Positions 49,046 through 58,879 of a stretch of 64,000 nt of DNA are shown piece by piece (position 1 is the stretch's first letter; every line of letters starts with the position of its first letter). A program made the position numbers and the translations under genes. The notes below the pieces were generated by a model. That model saw only the letters and a list, made by a program, of their open reading frames with translations. It had not been told where the DNA came from and did no database searches. Source of the stretch: an uncultured Verrucomicrobiota bacterium (lineage in GTDB: Bacteria > Verrucomicrobiota > Verrucomicrobiia > Chthoniobacterales > JACTMZ01); NCBI GenBank assembly GCA_903953565.1, contig CAJBKE010000037.1:1-64000 (forward strand), written 5' to 3'.

Positions 49046-49252
49046 ATGAAAATCATCCTCACCCTAGTGGCGGCGACCGTGCTCGCGGCCAGTCAAATCT
49101 TCGCGCATTGCGGCACCTGCGGTTCCGGCGGCGCGCATGTGGACAAAGACGGCTGCGTCAAAGGCCAGCCGTGCAGGTGTGTCGATTGCGGAAAGACCTG
49201 CGGTTCGAAGGCCTGCAAAGCGACCGAGGCCTGCAAGGACGACGGTTGCTAA
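49046..49252 (+). CDS. Small secreted Cys-rich protein (metallothionein-like composition)
   Basis: Signal peptide; CGTCGSGGAHVDKDGCVKGQPCRCVDCGKTCGSKACKATEACKDDGC. Confidence 0.7.
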   Translation: MKIILTLVAATVLAASQIFAHCGTCGSGGAHVDKDGCVKGQPCRCVDCGKTCGSKACKATEACKDDGC

Positions 49253-50049
49253 ATCACAAGATATTCACCAAAGCCGGTTCCTTCGGGAGCCGGCTTTTTT
49301 CGTGAAGCTAAGGTTCGGTGACGATGCGGTAGTAGGCTTCGCGGGCTGGCGCGTTGGTATCGTTGGACGCGCACTGGCGTATTGGAGGAAAGCTGAGCCC
49401 AGCGGATTTTTAGCACGTCGGCGTCGCGCATGAGATTCGTGATGGCGAATTGCTCCACGCGGATGTCCGAAAAGACAATGAGGCTATTGCCCTCGAGGGG
49501 GAGTTCCGAAAATACCGGGCCGAGTTGGTCTGTTGCGTCAACAACTTCGGCCGACCCGATGCGGTCGACGATGTTCATCCCCTGACCCAGAACGCCGCCA
49601 AACACGGCGTAACCTCCGGTCGGCGTGCCGGGGTTAAGCGCATTGTTGTCGGCCAAATTGAAGAACCACTGACTGGTGGCGCTATTCGGTTGCGATGTGC
49701 GCGCCATGGCAATGGTGCCCCGCACATTGCTTCTATTGGTCTCGAGCACAATGGGTGCCTGCGCGGGTATGTTGTAAATTGTGTTTCCCTCCAGCATGAA
49801 TCCCCCGCCCTGCACAATCTGAATACTCGCCGGGTTGTAGGTCGTGCTGCGGTGGATGAAAGTGCCGGCGTAATCGCCGCGGTTGGCGTAGGCCGCGAAA
49901 TTGGCCACGGACATGGGCGCCGCCTCGGGATCGAGAAGGACATCGAAGTCGCCTAAAGCCGATTGGAAGCGGGCGATGGGCGGTCCGGCGGTGGCAGACC
50001 CGCACAGCAGGGTGCAAAACGCGAGGATCGAGGCCAGCCAGCGAAACAT
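49249..50049 (-). CDS. Cyclophilin-type peptidyl-prolyl isomerase, likely frameshifted near C-terminus
   Basis: GTFIHRSTTYNPASIQIVQGGGF; alternate-frame C-terminus ASNDTNAPAREAYYRIVTEP* ending 49308. Confidence 0.8.
   Translation of the reverse strand: MFRWLASILAFCTLLCGSATAGPPIARFQSALGDFDVLLDPEAAPMSVANFAAYANRGDYAGTFIHRSTTYNPASIQIVQGGGFMLEGNTIYNIPAQAPIVLETNRSNVRGTIAMARTSQPNSATSQWFFNLADNNALNPGTPTGGYAVFGGVLGQGMNIVDRIGSAEVVDATDQLGPVFSELPLEGNSLIVFSDIRVEQFAITNLMRDADVLKIRWAQLSSNTPVRVQRYQRASPRSLLPHRHRTLASRKKPAPEGTGFGEYLVI
49272..49300 (+). terminator. Rho-independent terminator (UUCG tetraloop)
   Basis: AGCCGGTTCC-TTCG-GGAGCCGGCT-TTTTT. Confidence 0.9.
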
Positions 50050-50151
50050 GCGGAAAAATTGCCTGCGCTTCGCCCGCTGGTCAACCTAGCTTGCCTCGAT
50101 ACCTTGGATTTGAAATTCCAGATTGGAGATTTCAAGGCCGGAAGGTTTTTC

Positions 50152-50390
50152 TTTTCCACAAACATTGTCGGTGCTTTGTGAATAGGGCGCGAGTGGTGTG
50201 GACAAGTTGTTGTTCCACGTTGTTCCGCGGAAACCGTGCGCAGGGTGCCGACAATTTCTCACATCCGTAAACGGGCGTGGAACCTGCATGAATGCTGCGT
50301 GGAGCATGGATCGCGGAAGTTGTTCACAGCTTTATGATTGATGGTTTAGTTGGGCTCTAAGAATTCCCAAACATCAGAGTGTGTGAACAA
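50152..50390. promoter_or_regulatory. Cluster of DnaA-box-like 9-mers (candidate origin or DnaA-regulated region)
   Basis: TTTTCCACA 50152, rc TTGTCCACA 50197, TTGTTCACA 50320, rc TTGTTCACA 50382. Confidence 0.4.
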
Positions 50391-50500
50391 CATGCCTGCC
50401 GAGGCGGGCTTTAATTGGAAATTTGGCTGAGGGCCGTCTCGCCAGCGCTCGGCTCAAATTGGGGATTTCAGATGGAGGAGGTGGTAGTAAGATCGGATGG

Positions 50501-51583
50501 ATGAATTCTTTGTTTCCGCTTTTCGAGCCGTTGCGCGTGGGCGCGATGGAGGTGCCCAACCGCGTGTTCATGGCTCCCCTCACCCGGTGCCGGGCAGGAG
50601 CGGGGCATGTGCCGGGTGAGCTGATGGCGGAATACTACGCGCAGCGGGCCACGGCGGGGTTGATCATTGCCGAGGCGACGATGGCCATGGAGGGGAATTC
50701 GGCGTTTTATGCCGAGCCAGGAATCTACAGCGAGGCGCAGGTGGCGGGATGGAAACTGGTGACAGATGCGGTGCATGGCGCGGGCGGACGTATTTTCCTG
50801 CAGATCTGGCACGGGGGGCGGGCGTGTCATCCGTTGTTCAACAACGGTTCGCAGCCGGTGGCGCCGAGCGCGATTGCCATCACGAATGACGAAGTGCATA
50901 CGCCGGAGGGCAAGAAGCCGTATGTCGTGCCGCGGGAGTTGAGCGATGACGAGCTGCCGGGGATCGTCGCGGGATTCAAGAAGGCGGCGACAAACGCCAA
51001 GGCGGCGGGATTCGACGGCGTGGAGGTGCACGGCGCGAACGGGTATTTGCTCGATGAATTTCTGCGCGATGGAGCGAACAAACGGACGGGGCCCTATGGG
51101 GGTTCGCTGCCGAACCGCGCGCGTTTGCTGCTTGAGGTGATCGAGGCGGCTGCGGGTGTGTGGGGTGCGGACCGGGTCGGTGTGCGCAATTCGCCGTTGA
51201 ACAGTTTCAACAGCATGAGCGACGGCGACCCGATCAGATTGGTGACATGGCTTGGGGAAAAGCTGAGCGGTTACGGGCTGGCTTATTGGCACATGATGCG
51301 TGCGGATTTTCTGGGTCAGCAAAGTGGTGATGTGATGACCGCGGCGCGCGCTGCGTATCGAGGGGTGCTGGTCGGCAATATGGGGTATTCAGCCCAGGAA
51401 GCAGCCGAGGCGATTGCTGCGAAGAAGCTCGATGCGGTGGCTTTCGGGACGCCGTTTTTGGCGAATCCGGATTTGCCGGCGCGGGTTAAGGCCGGTGCGG
51501 CACTGAATGCGCCGGACGCGGCGACGTTTTATTCGCCGGGGGCGAAGGGGTATACGGATTATCCCGCGATGAACGCGGCATAA
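50501..51583 (+). CDS. Old yellow enzyme / NADH:flavin oxidoreductase
   Basis: NRVFMAPLTRCRAGAGHVPGELMAEYYAQRATAGLIIAEAT. Confidence 0.93.
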   Translation: MNSLFPLFEPLRVGAMEVPNRVFMAPLTRCRAGAGHVPGELMAEYYAQRATAGLIIAEATMAMEGNSAFYAEPGIYSEAQVAGWKLVTDAVHGAGGRIFLQIWHGGRACHPLFNNGSQPVAPSAIAITNDEVHTPEGKKPYVVPRELSDDELPGIVAGFKKAATNAKAAGFDGVEVHGANGYLLDEFLRDGANKRTGPYGGSLPNRARLLLEVIEAAAGVWGADRVGVRNSPLNSFNSMSDGDPIRLVTWLGEKLSGYGLAYWHMMRADFLGQQSGDVMTAARAAYRGVLVGNMGYSAQEAAEAIAAKKLDAVAFGTPFLANPDLPARVKAGAALNAPDAATFYSPGAKGYTDYPAMNAA

Positions 51584-51600
51584 TCCGATTAAGATTTGGT

Positions 51601-51670
51601 GTAGCGGCGCTCTATGAGCGTCGGTGCATAAATGAAAACAGGGTCCGACGGTCACAGACCGCCGCTACAA
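51601..51670. repeat. GTAGCGGCG..CGCCGCTAC palindrome
   Basis: Same family as 29767. Confidence 0.85.
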
Positions 51671-51679
51671 CTAGGCGGA

Positions 51680-53056
51680 CTAAATATGGATCGCGTGGCC
51701 GCGGGATTGTTCGGCGGCTTCGTGGATGGATTCGCTCAGCGTGGGGTGCGCGTGGATGGTGGCGATGAGTTCCTCGTGGGTGGCCTCCATTTCGATGGCG
51801 AGTCCGAGCTCGGCGATCATTTCCGTGGCGTGGGCGCCGATGATATGCGCGCCGAGGATTTCGCCATGCGGTTCGCCGAAGATGATCTTCACAAAGCCTT
51901 CGCTTTCGCCGACGGCCAAGGCTTTGCCGCTGGCCATGAAGGGGAATTTGCCGACTTTGTATTTGAGGCCTTTTTCCTTCGCGGCGCGTTCGGTCAGTCC
52001 GACGCTGGCCACTTGCGGTTCGCAGTAGGTGCAGCCGGGGAAGACGGTAACTTTTCGCGGTGATTTGCCGGCGAACATGCCTTCGACGGCCTGGATGGCT
52101 TCGAAGCTGGCCACGTGGGCGAGCCACGGGGGTCCGATGATGTCGCCCGCGGCGAAGACGCCTTTGACCGAGGTTTCGTAGCGGTCGTTGGTCTGGATCC
52201 AGCCTTTCGGGTCGAGGTTGACCTTGAGTCCTTCGGGCATGAGCGGGGCGACGCCGATGGCGACGAGCGCAATAGGTGCCTCGAGGGTTTCGTTGGCTTT
52301 TCCGCTGACGGTCAGTTTGACCCCTTTGTGGGTGGACTCGGCTTTTTCCACTTTGGTGCCGGTTAGGAGACGGATGCCTTGTTTGGTCAGGGATTTTTCC
52401 AGGGCGACGGAGACATCGGTGTCTTCGACCGGAAGGATGTTGGGCAGCATTTCGACCACGGTGACCTTCGTACCGAAGGCATTGAAGAAGTAGGCAAACT
52501 CGATGCCGATGGCGCCGGCGCCAATGATGATGATTTCCTTGGGCTGCTCGGGCAGAACCATGGCCTGCTTGCTGCCGATGACGCTTTTGCCGTTGAAGGG
52601 GAAGCCGGGCATTTCGCGCGAGACGACGCCGGTGGTGACGAGGATTTTCGACGACGTGTGCGTGGTCTTTTTGCCGTCCGCGTCGGTGACTTCGACGACA
52701 CCGGCTTTCGGGATGGCGGCAGTGCCGCGGATGTAATCGACTTTGTTCTTTTTGAAGAGCATTTCGATGCCGCCGGCCAGTTTGTCGGCCACGCCGCGGC
52801 TGCGGCTAATGACTTTGGGCCAATCGAAGGAAAGTTTGTCGAAGGTCATGCCGAAGTCGCCGGCATGTTTGGACATCAATTGGTAGAGTTCGGCGTTGCG
52901 GAGGAGAGATTTGGTCGGGATGCAACCCCAGTTGAGGCAGGTGCCACCGGCGCGTTCCATTTCGACGCAGGCCACTTTTTTGCCGAGTTGCGCGGCGCGG
53001 ATCGCGCCGACATATCCGGCGGGTCCGCCGCCGACCACGATGAGATCGTATGCCAT
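51680..53056 (-). CDS. lpdA: Dihydrolipoamide dehydrogenase
   Basis: GGTCLNWGCIPTKSLL. Confidence 0.96.
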   Translation of the reverse strand: MAYDLIVVGGGPAGYVGAIRAAQLGKKVACVEMERAGGTCLNWGCIPTKSLLRNAELYQLMSKHAGDFGMTFDKLSFDWPKVISRSRGVADKLAGGIEMLFKKNKVDYIRGTAAIPKAGVVEVTDADGKKTTHTSSKILVTTGVVSREMPGFPFNGKSVIGSKQAMVLPEQPKEIIIIGAGAIGIEFAYFFNAFGTKVTVVEMLPNILPVEDTDVSVALEKSLTKQGIRLLTGTKVEKAESTHKGVKLTVSGKANETLEAPIALVAIGVAPLMPEGLKVNLDPKGWIQTNDRYETSVKGVFAAGDIIGPPWLAHVASFEAIQAVEGMFAGKSPRKVTVFPGCTYCEPQVASVGLTERAAKEKGLKYKVGKFPFMASGKALAVGESEGFVKIIFGEPHGEILGAHIIGAHATEMIAELGLAIEMEATHEELIATIHAHPTLSESIHEAAEQSRGHAIHI

Positions 53057-53251
53057 AGCCCTCCATCTTGGGGGATTTTCGGGTGGGATTGAAGCAGATT
53101 AAAGCTGGCGGGGAGGTAGGGATGAGACTTGAGTTGGAGACCTGAGTGAAGGGGCAGGATTGGAAATTTGAGATTTCAGAAAATATCGATCGAAGCGGCG
53201 GTGTGGATTTCAGATTGGAGATTTGAGCTTCCAAACAGATAGAAAGAAGGC

Positions 53252-54043
53252 ATGCCGGAGCTTGCCGAGGTGGCTTTTTATTCCAAGAAATGGGCGCCGG
53301 GGCTGGGCGACCGGGTGGTCGAGGTGATTTGCCGGGAGCGGGCGCGGATCTACCGGACAGCCGAGCCGGGAACAATCCGGCGGGGGTTGAAAGGGAAGAA
53401 ACTTACGGGCATCGAGACCAAGGGGAAGCAAATGCGGTTCGTGTTCGAGGAGGCCAGCCTCGGGCTCCACCTCGGGATGACGGGAAAGCTTTTGGTCAAA
53501 GGCAAGGAGCACGAGCCCGGGCGTCATGATCATTTGGTCATCCGGCAGACAAAACGTTCGCTGGTTTTTCGCGATGCGCGGATGTTTGGTGCGCTGAAGT
53601 TCGATTCATCGGCCGAGCCCGATTGGTGGGTGAAGCTGCCGCCGGAAGTGGTGTCACGCTCGTTCACGCTCAAGGCGGTGAGCGAATATTTGCGGCGGCG
53701 CAAGGGTAGTCCGCTCAAGGCGGTGCTGCTACAGCAGGAGCGCTTTCCGGGCGTGGGGAATTGGATGGCGGATGAAATTCTTTGGCGTTGCCGGCTGCAT
53801 CCCGGACGTAGGGCGGGAACGCTGGGTGATGACGAGGTGGAAATTTTCTTTCGGGAAACGAAACAGCTTTGCCGCGATGCGCTGCGGATTATCGGGACGA
53901 AATACGGGCGTCCCCCAGCCTCTTGGCTGTTCCGCCATCGTTGGCGGCGCGGAGGTAAATGTCCGTGTGATGGTGCAATGCTCGAGCGCGCGACGATCGG
54001 CGGTCGGACGACGGCGTGGTGTCCGAAGTGTCAAAGAGAGTGA
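53252..54043 (+). CDS. mutM: Fpg/Nei family DNA glycosylase
   Basis: MPELAEVAFYSKKW; GVGNWMADEILWRCRLHP; C-terminal zinc finger CPCDG..CPKCQ. Confidence 0.88.
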   Translation: MPELAEVAFYSKKWAPGLGDRVVEVICRERARIYRTAEPGTIRRGLKGKKLTGIETKGKQMRFVFEEASLGLHLGMTGKLLVKGKEHEPGRHDHLVIRQTKRSLVFRDARMFGALKFDSSAEPDWWVKLPPEVVSRSFTLKAVSEYLRRRKGSPLKAVLLQQERFPGVGNWMADEILWRCRLHPGRRAGTLGDDEVEIFFRETKQLCRDALRIIGTKYGRPPASWLFRHRWRRGGKCPCDGAMLERATIGGRTTAWCPKCQRE

Positions 54044-54092
54044 GCAGAGGGAAACGAAGTAACGAAGAATTTCAGATTTGAAATTGGAGATT

Positions 54093-54668
54093 TCAGAGGA
54101 TTTTGGAGCGGTCGGATTCAGTGAGTTTGCGCCAGTGGCCGGGGGTGAGGTCTGAGGGGAGATGGAATTGACCGATGACTACTCGGAGGAGGCGGAGAGT
54201 TGGGAAGCCGACAGCGGCGGTCATTTTGCGGACTTGGCGGTTACGGCCTTCGTGAAGGGTGAGTTCGAGCCAGCTGGTGGGGATGTTTTGACGGTGGCGG
54301 ATGGGAGGGTCGCGGGGAGGAAGGTCGGGGTGGATGCGCTTGGCTTCGGCAGGCAGTGTCATTTTGCCTTCGATGACGACACCCGCGCGCAGTTTTTGCA
54401 GCGCTTCTTCGGTCACCTCACCCTCGACTTGCGCCCAATAAGTGCGGGGATGGGCGTTTTTTGGATCGAGAAGTTTGGTGTTTAGGCCGGGTTCGTCGGA
54501 GAGAAGGAGAAGGCCTTCGCTGTCGCGGTCGAGGCGGCCGAGGGGGTAGACGCCGGGGGGAAGTTGGAATTCGGACAGGGTGCGCTGTCCGGGGTGGTCC
54601 GGCGTGAATTGCGAGAGGACGCCGTAGGGTTTGTTGAGGGCGAGGAGCATGAATGCTCCGGCGGTCAC
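54093..54668 (-). CDS. RsuA/RluE-type 23S/16S pseudouridine synthase
   Basis: [33 protein letters not shown]. Confidence 0.93.
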   Translation of the reverse strand: MTAGAFMLLALNKPYGVLSQFTPDHPGQRTLSEFQLPPGVYPLGRLDRDSEGLLLLSDEPGLNTKLLDPKNAHPRTYWAQVEGEVTEEALQKLRAGVVIEGKMTLPAEAKRIHPDLPPRDPPIRHRQNIPTSWLELTLHEGRNRQVRKMTAAVGFPTLRLLRVVIGQFHLPSDLTPGHWRKLTESDRSKIL

Positions 54669-54693
54669 AGGCCGCCGCTACAAGCAGACGATG

Positions 54694-55938
54694 TCAGAGC
54701 AGGAGCAGCGCCGGTTTTTCGACGTAGCGGCGGAGGGCGTTCATGTATTCCGCACCTACGGCGCCGTCGATAACTCTGTGGTCACCGCTGCCGGAGATGA
54801 CGAGGCGATGGCCTACGACGATTTGGTCGTGTTCGTTGACCACCGGTTGTTTGGTGATGGCGCCGACGCCGAGAATGAAGGACTGCGGCGGATTGATGAT
54901 GGCGAGGAAGCTATCGATGCCGTAGCCGCCGAGGCTGGAAAGGGTGATGGTGCCGCCCTGGTATTCCTCGGGTTTGAGTTTTTTGCCGCGGGCTTTCGCC
55001 GCGAGGTCTTTCATCGCGATGCTGATTTCGCGCAGTGTGAGGGAGTTGGCTTTTTTGATCACCGGCGTGATGAGTCCGTCCTCGATGGCCACGGCAACGG
55101 CGAGATTGATGTCCGCGTATTCGATGATGGTATCGCCGTCATAGGCCGCGTTGATCTTTGGAACTTCGGCGGCGGCGCGGGCGGTAGCGAGGAGGATGAA
55201 GTCGTTGACGGTGAGTTTTTGTCCGCCGTCCTTTTCGGCCATGGCATTGAGCTCCTTGCGCAGGGCCATGAGCGGTCCGCCGTCCATCGAGACACTGAGA
55301 TAGAAATGCGGAATCTGGGTTTTGCTGGCGAGGAGACGTTCGGCGATCGTCTTGCGCATGCCGGTGAGGGCAATACTCTTCTCTTCGCCGGCGATGCCGT
55401 GGGCGGCGCGAATAGCCGGCGCAGCGGAGGCAGTTCCCCCACCCCCACCAACGGGCGCGGATTCGACATCCTTCTTCACGATGCGTCCGGCGGGACCGGT
55501 GCCGGTGAGGGTGGAAAGATTGACTCCGCGGGTGACGGCGATTTTACGGGCGAGCGGGGAGGCTTTGATGCGTCCGGTGGCGGCAGGCGCGGCGGCGCGG
55601 GGTGCGGGGGCAACGGGAGTTTTGCCAGCAGGTGCGGTGGCTTTGGGTTTGTCCGGTGTTGCCGCGGCGGGTGTCGGTGAGGCCGCGGTGTCGGCGCTTT
55701 CGCCATCGGCGAGAATGAGGGCGATTTTGTCGCCGACTTTGATGATGCCGCCTTCTTCGACGTAGAGTTCGGTCAGTTTGCCTTCGTCGAAGGACTCCAT
55801 TTCCATCGTCGCCTTGTCGGTTTCAACTTCGGCCAAGATGTCGCCGACTTCGACGTTGTCACCGGCTTTTTTGCGCCATTTGACGAGGGTGCCCTCGAGC
55901 ATGGTGTCGCTCAGTTTGGGCATGGTGACGATAGGCAT
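54694..55938 (-). CDS. pdhC: Pyruvate dehydrogenase E2
   Basis: Lipoyl ETDKATMEMESFDEG; E3-binding; catalytic domain. Confidence 0.95.
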   Translation of the reverse strand: MPIVTMPKLSDTMLEGTLVKWRKKAGDNVEVGDILAEVETDKATMEMESFDEGKLTELYVEEGGIIKVGDKIALILADGESADTAASPTPAAATPDKPKATAPAGKTPVAPAPRAAAPAATGRIKASPLARKIAVTRGVNLSTLTGTGPAGRIVKKDVESAPVGGGGGTASAAPAIRAAHGIAGEEKSIALTGMRKTIAERLLASKTQIPHFYLSVSMDGGPLMALRKELNAMAEKDGGQKLTVNDFILLATARAAAEVPKINAAYDGDTIIEYADINLAVAVAIEDGLITPVIKKANSLTLREISIAMKDLAAKARGKKLKPEEYQGGTITLSSLGGYGIDSFLAIINPPQSFILGVGAITKQPVVNEHDQIVVGHRLVISGSGDHRVIDGAVGAEYMNALRRYVEKPALLLL

Positions 55939-56005
55939 GGGACGAAGTGAAAAGTTAAAAGTTGGAAGTTAAAAGTGGAATTCGACGCGGACCGGGGCCC
56001 GCGGA

Positions 56006-56983
56006 TCAGCTGCAGACGGCGAGGACTTTTTGGATGATGCGGTCGGCGGTGGGGAGTTGCTGGATTTCGAGAGGTGGACTGTAGATAGCGGGGGCGTCGA
56101 GCGAGCAGACGCGTTGCACGGGAGCGTCGAGATCGTCGAACGCTTTTTCCTGGATCATGGTGGCGATTTGCGCGGAGACGCCGCAGAAGGGTTTGTTTTC
56201 GTCCACGAGGACGGCGCGGTGGGTTTTGCGCACGCTATCGAGAACGGTTTCCTCGTCGAGCGGTCGGATGCTGCGAAGGTCGACGACTTCGGCGGAGATA
56301 TTGAATTCTTCGTGGAGGCGGTGGGCGGCAGCGAGGCAGGTGAGGACGGCGCGTCCGTGGGCGATGAGCGAGACGTCGGTGCCCTCGCGTTTGACGTCGG
56401 CCACACCGATGGGAATGACATAGTCGCCTTCGGGCACTTCGCCTTGGTCGCCGTAGAGGAGGGTGTTTTCCATGACGCAGACGGGGTCGTTGTCGCGGAT
56501 GGCGGCTTTCATCAGGCCCTTGGCGTCGGCCGGGGTGGCGGGGCAGACGACTTTGAGTCCGGGTGTGTTGGCCAGGAAATTTTCCGGCGTGTGAGAGTGG
56601 GTGGCGCCGACATTGGTGCCGCCGTTGGCCGGTCCGCGGATGACGAGCGGGCAGTTGATCAGTCCGCCCGACATGTAGCGCACGCAACCGGCGTTGTTGA
56701 TGATCTGGTCGTAGGCGACGTAGGCAAAGCTCCAGAACATGAGTTCCATGACGGGACGCAGGCCCATCATGGCTGCCCCCACCCCGAGGCCGATGAAGCC
56801 GGCTTCGCTGATCGGAGTGTCGATGACGCGTTTGTCACCGAAGCGTTTCCATAGGCCCTCGGTGATTTTGTAGGCGCCATTGTATTCGGCGACCTCCTCG
56901 CCCATGAGGAAGACGGATTCGTCGCGCTCGAGTTCTTCGGCGAGGGCGTCGTTGAGGGCTTGGCGGTAGGTAATGACGGGCAC
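56006..56983 (-). CDS. pdhB: Pyruvate dehydrogenase E1 beta
   Basis: ITYRQALNDALAEELERDESVFLMGEEV. Confidence 0.96.
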   Translation of the reverse strand: MPVITYRQALNDALAEELERDESVFLMGEEVAEYNGAYKITEGLWKRFGDKRVIDTPISEAGFIGLGVGAAMMGLRPVMELMFWSFAYVAYDQIINNAGCVRYMSGGLINCPLVIRGPANGGTNVGATHSHTPENFLANTPGLKVVCPATPADAKGLMKAAIRDNDPVCVMENTLLYGDQGEVPEGDYVIPIGVADVKREGTDVSLIAHGRAVLTCLAAAHRLHEEFNISAEVVDLRSIRPLDEETVLDSVRKTHRAVLVDENKPFCGVSAQIATMIQEKAFDDLDAPVQRVCSLDAPAIYSPPLEIQQLPTADRIIQKVLAVCS

Positions 56984-57038
56984 GGCGGAGAGATTACAGA
57001 TTTGAAATTTGAGATTTCAGATGATTTCAGAGGGCGAA

Positions 57039-58139
57039 CTAGTCGTTGAAGAAGTGGCGGCCGGTTTGGCCTGACTCGGTGCCCATGTCGACTTCGTAGT
57101 AGATGTCGTCGAAGATGGATTCCAATTCGGGGAACGGGCTGTCTTCGGCGAATTGCACGGCTGCTGCGGCTTCTTTCTTGGCGGCGTCATCGAGTTTTTT
57201 GATGACGGCTTCGTCGGCGATCCCCTCTTCTTTCAGGCGATTCTCCCAGAGGTTGATGGGATCGTGGTTTTGTTTGTAGAACTCGATCTCTTCGGGCTTG
57301 CGGTATTTCTTGGCGTTGGCGTCGGCCACGGAGTGTCCGTAGTAACGGTATGTGTCGATCTCGAGGATGGCCGGCCGGCATTTTTCGTGGGCGCGTTGCA
57401 TGGCGTCCCAGGTTTTGGCGCGGACTTCGTAGAGGTTCTCGCCGTTGACGATGTCCCAATCCATGTCATAGCCGGTGGCCCGTTCGGCGAGGCAGGATTT
57501 GATGGCGGAGGAGCGGGCCAGACTGGTGCCCATGGAATACTGGTTGTTTTCGATGATGTAGACGACCGGGATGTCCCAGAGGGCGGCAATGTTGAGGGAC
57601 TCGTGGAAGACGCCCTGGTTGACCGCGCCGTCGCCGAGGTAGGTGAGGCAGCAGCCTTTGAGGCCTTTGTATTTCAAGGCGAAAGCGATACCGAGGCCGA
57701 GCGGGGTTTGTCCGGCGACGATGCCGTGTCCGCCCCAGAAGTTTTTGTCCGGTGCAAAGAAGTGCATCGAGCCCCCCTTCCCTTTCGAGCAGCCGGTGGC
57801 TTTGCCGAGGAGTTCCGCCATGCATTCGTTCATCGACATGCCGACGACGAGCGCGTGGCCGTGGTCGCGGTAGGCGGTGATGGCGTGGTCGTTTTCGCCC
57901 ATGAGCGCGAGGGTGCCGACGGCGACGGATTCTTGTCCGATGTACAGATGCAGGAAGCCGCCCATTTTCCCCTGCTGGTAGAGCTTGAGCGAGGCCTGCT
58001 CGAAGCGGCGGATGCGGAGCATGTCGGCAAGGAAGCCGAGTTTTTGCTTGGGGGTGAGGTCGGCGTTGATGGGGGCCTTGGCGTAGTCGACCGGACTCTT
58101 TCCGGTTTTTTTTGGCTTTTCGGCTCGGGTGACGCTCAC
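57039..58139 (-). CDS. pdhA: Pyruvate dehydrogenase E1 alpha
   Basis: GSMHFFAPDKNFWGGHGIVAGQ; GDGAVNQGVFHESLN. Confidence 0.96.
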   Translation of the reverse strand: MSVTRAEKPKKTGKSPVDYAKAPINADLTPKQKLGFLADMLRIRRFEQASLKLYQQGKMGGFLHLYIGQESVAVGTLALMGENDHAITAYRDHGHALVVGMSMNECMAELLGKATGCSKGKGGSMHFFAPDKNFWGGHGIVAGQTPLGLGIAFALKYKGLKGCCLTYLGDGAVNQGVFHESLNIAALWDIPVVYIIENNQYSMGTSLARSSAIKSCLAERATGYDMDWDIVNGENLYEVRAKTWDAMQRAHEKCRPAILEIDTYRYYGHSVADANAKKYRKPEEIEFYKQNHDPINLWENRLKEEGIADEAVIKKLDDAAKKEAAAAVQFAEDSPFPELESIFDDIYYEVDMGTESGQTGRHFFND

Positions 58140-58461
58140 GTTTGGGTAGATCGGATGTGTTTACGGGTTGCGGTTGGACCGTGGATGCGAACGGCGATTC
58201 GGCGCGTTCGCACGAAAGGGAAAGAGTGGGGAAATTTGCGCGTTTTGGCAAACCGAAATGGAGGGGGAAAGAGAAGGAGGAGACTTGAGTGAGAGGGTGT
58301 GGAGTGGGAGGAGTTGGGGACTGGAGATTTAAAATTTGAAGTTTAAGATGACAAAGGTTCGACTATGACATTCTTTGGCGGTCTTGCTTGCGGGTCGGGT
58401 TGGAATTAGGGTGGTGAATCCTTGGTGGCAATAGATAAGTCACTGAGCTTCAATATTTTAT

Positions 58462-58863
58462 ATGCAATATACTGATCAACAACTAGTTACGCAAGCGATA
58501 GAGGTAGCAGGGCGGGCTTATGCGCCTTACTCGCGTTTTCATGTCGGGGCGGTGTTGGTCGGGAAGGACGGGCGGACGTTTGCCGGGTGCAATGTGGAGA
58601 ATATCAGCTATGGGCTGACCATTTGCGCAGAGCGCAATGCGGTCTTTGCGGCGGTGGCGGCGGGGTGTCGGGAGTTCGAGCGGATTGTCATTGTGGCGGA
58701 TACCGAGGTGCCCGCGTCGCCTTGCGGGGCTTGCCGGCAGGTGCTGGCGGAATTCAATCCGGACCTTGAGGTGGTGCTGTCGAATTTTCGGGGCTTGAGT
58801 GAGACGTTCCGGTTGTCGGAGTTACTCCCCCGCCCCACCGCCGGTATTTTGGATCGTCCCTGA
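58462..58863 (+). CDS. cdd: Cytidine deaminase
   Basis: GCNVENISYGLTICAERNAVF; SPCGACRQVLAEF. Confidence 0.96.
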   Translation: MQYTDQQLVTQAIEVAGRAYAPYSRFHVGAVLVGKDGRTFAGCNVENISYGLTICAERNAVFAAVAAGCREFERIVIVADTEVPASPCGACRQVLAEFNPDLEVVLSNFRGLSETFRLSELLPRPTAGILDRP

Positions 58864-58879
58864 CGTTCCACGTGGAACA
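58864..58879. promoter_or_regulatory. parS-like site 1 CGTTCCACGTGGAACA
   Basis: 14-bp perfect palindrome GTTCCACGTGGAAC. Confidence 0.75.

Noticed and set aside
50212-50222. TTGTTCCACGTTGTTCC as a fourth parS
   Set aside because: Only a half-site; lacks the palindromic GTGGAAC half.
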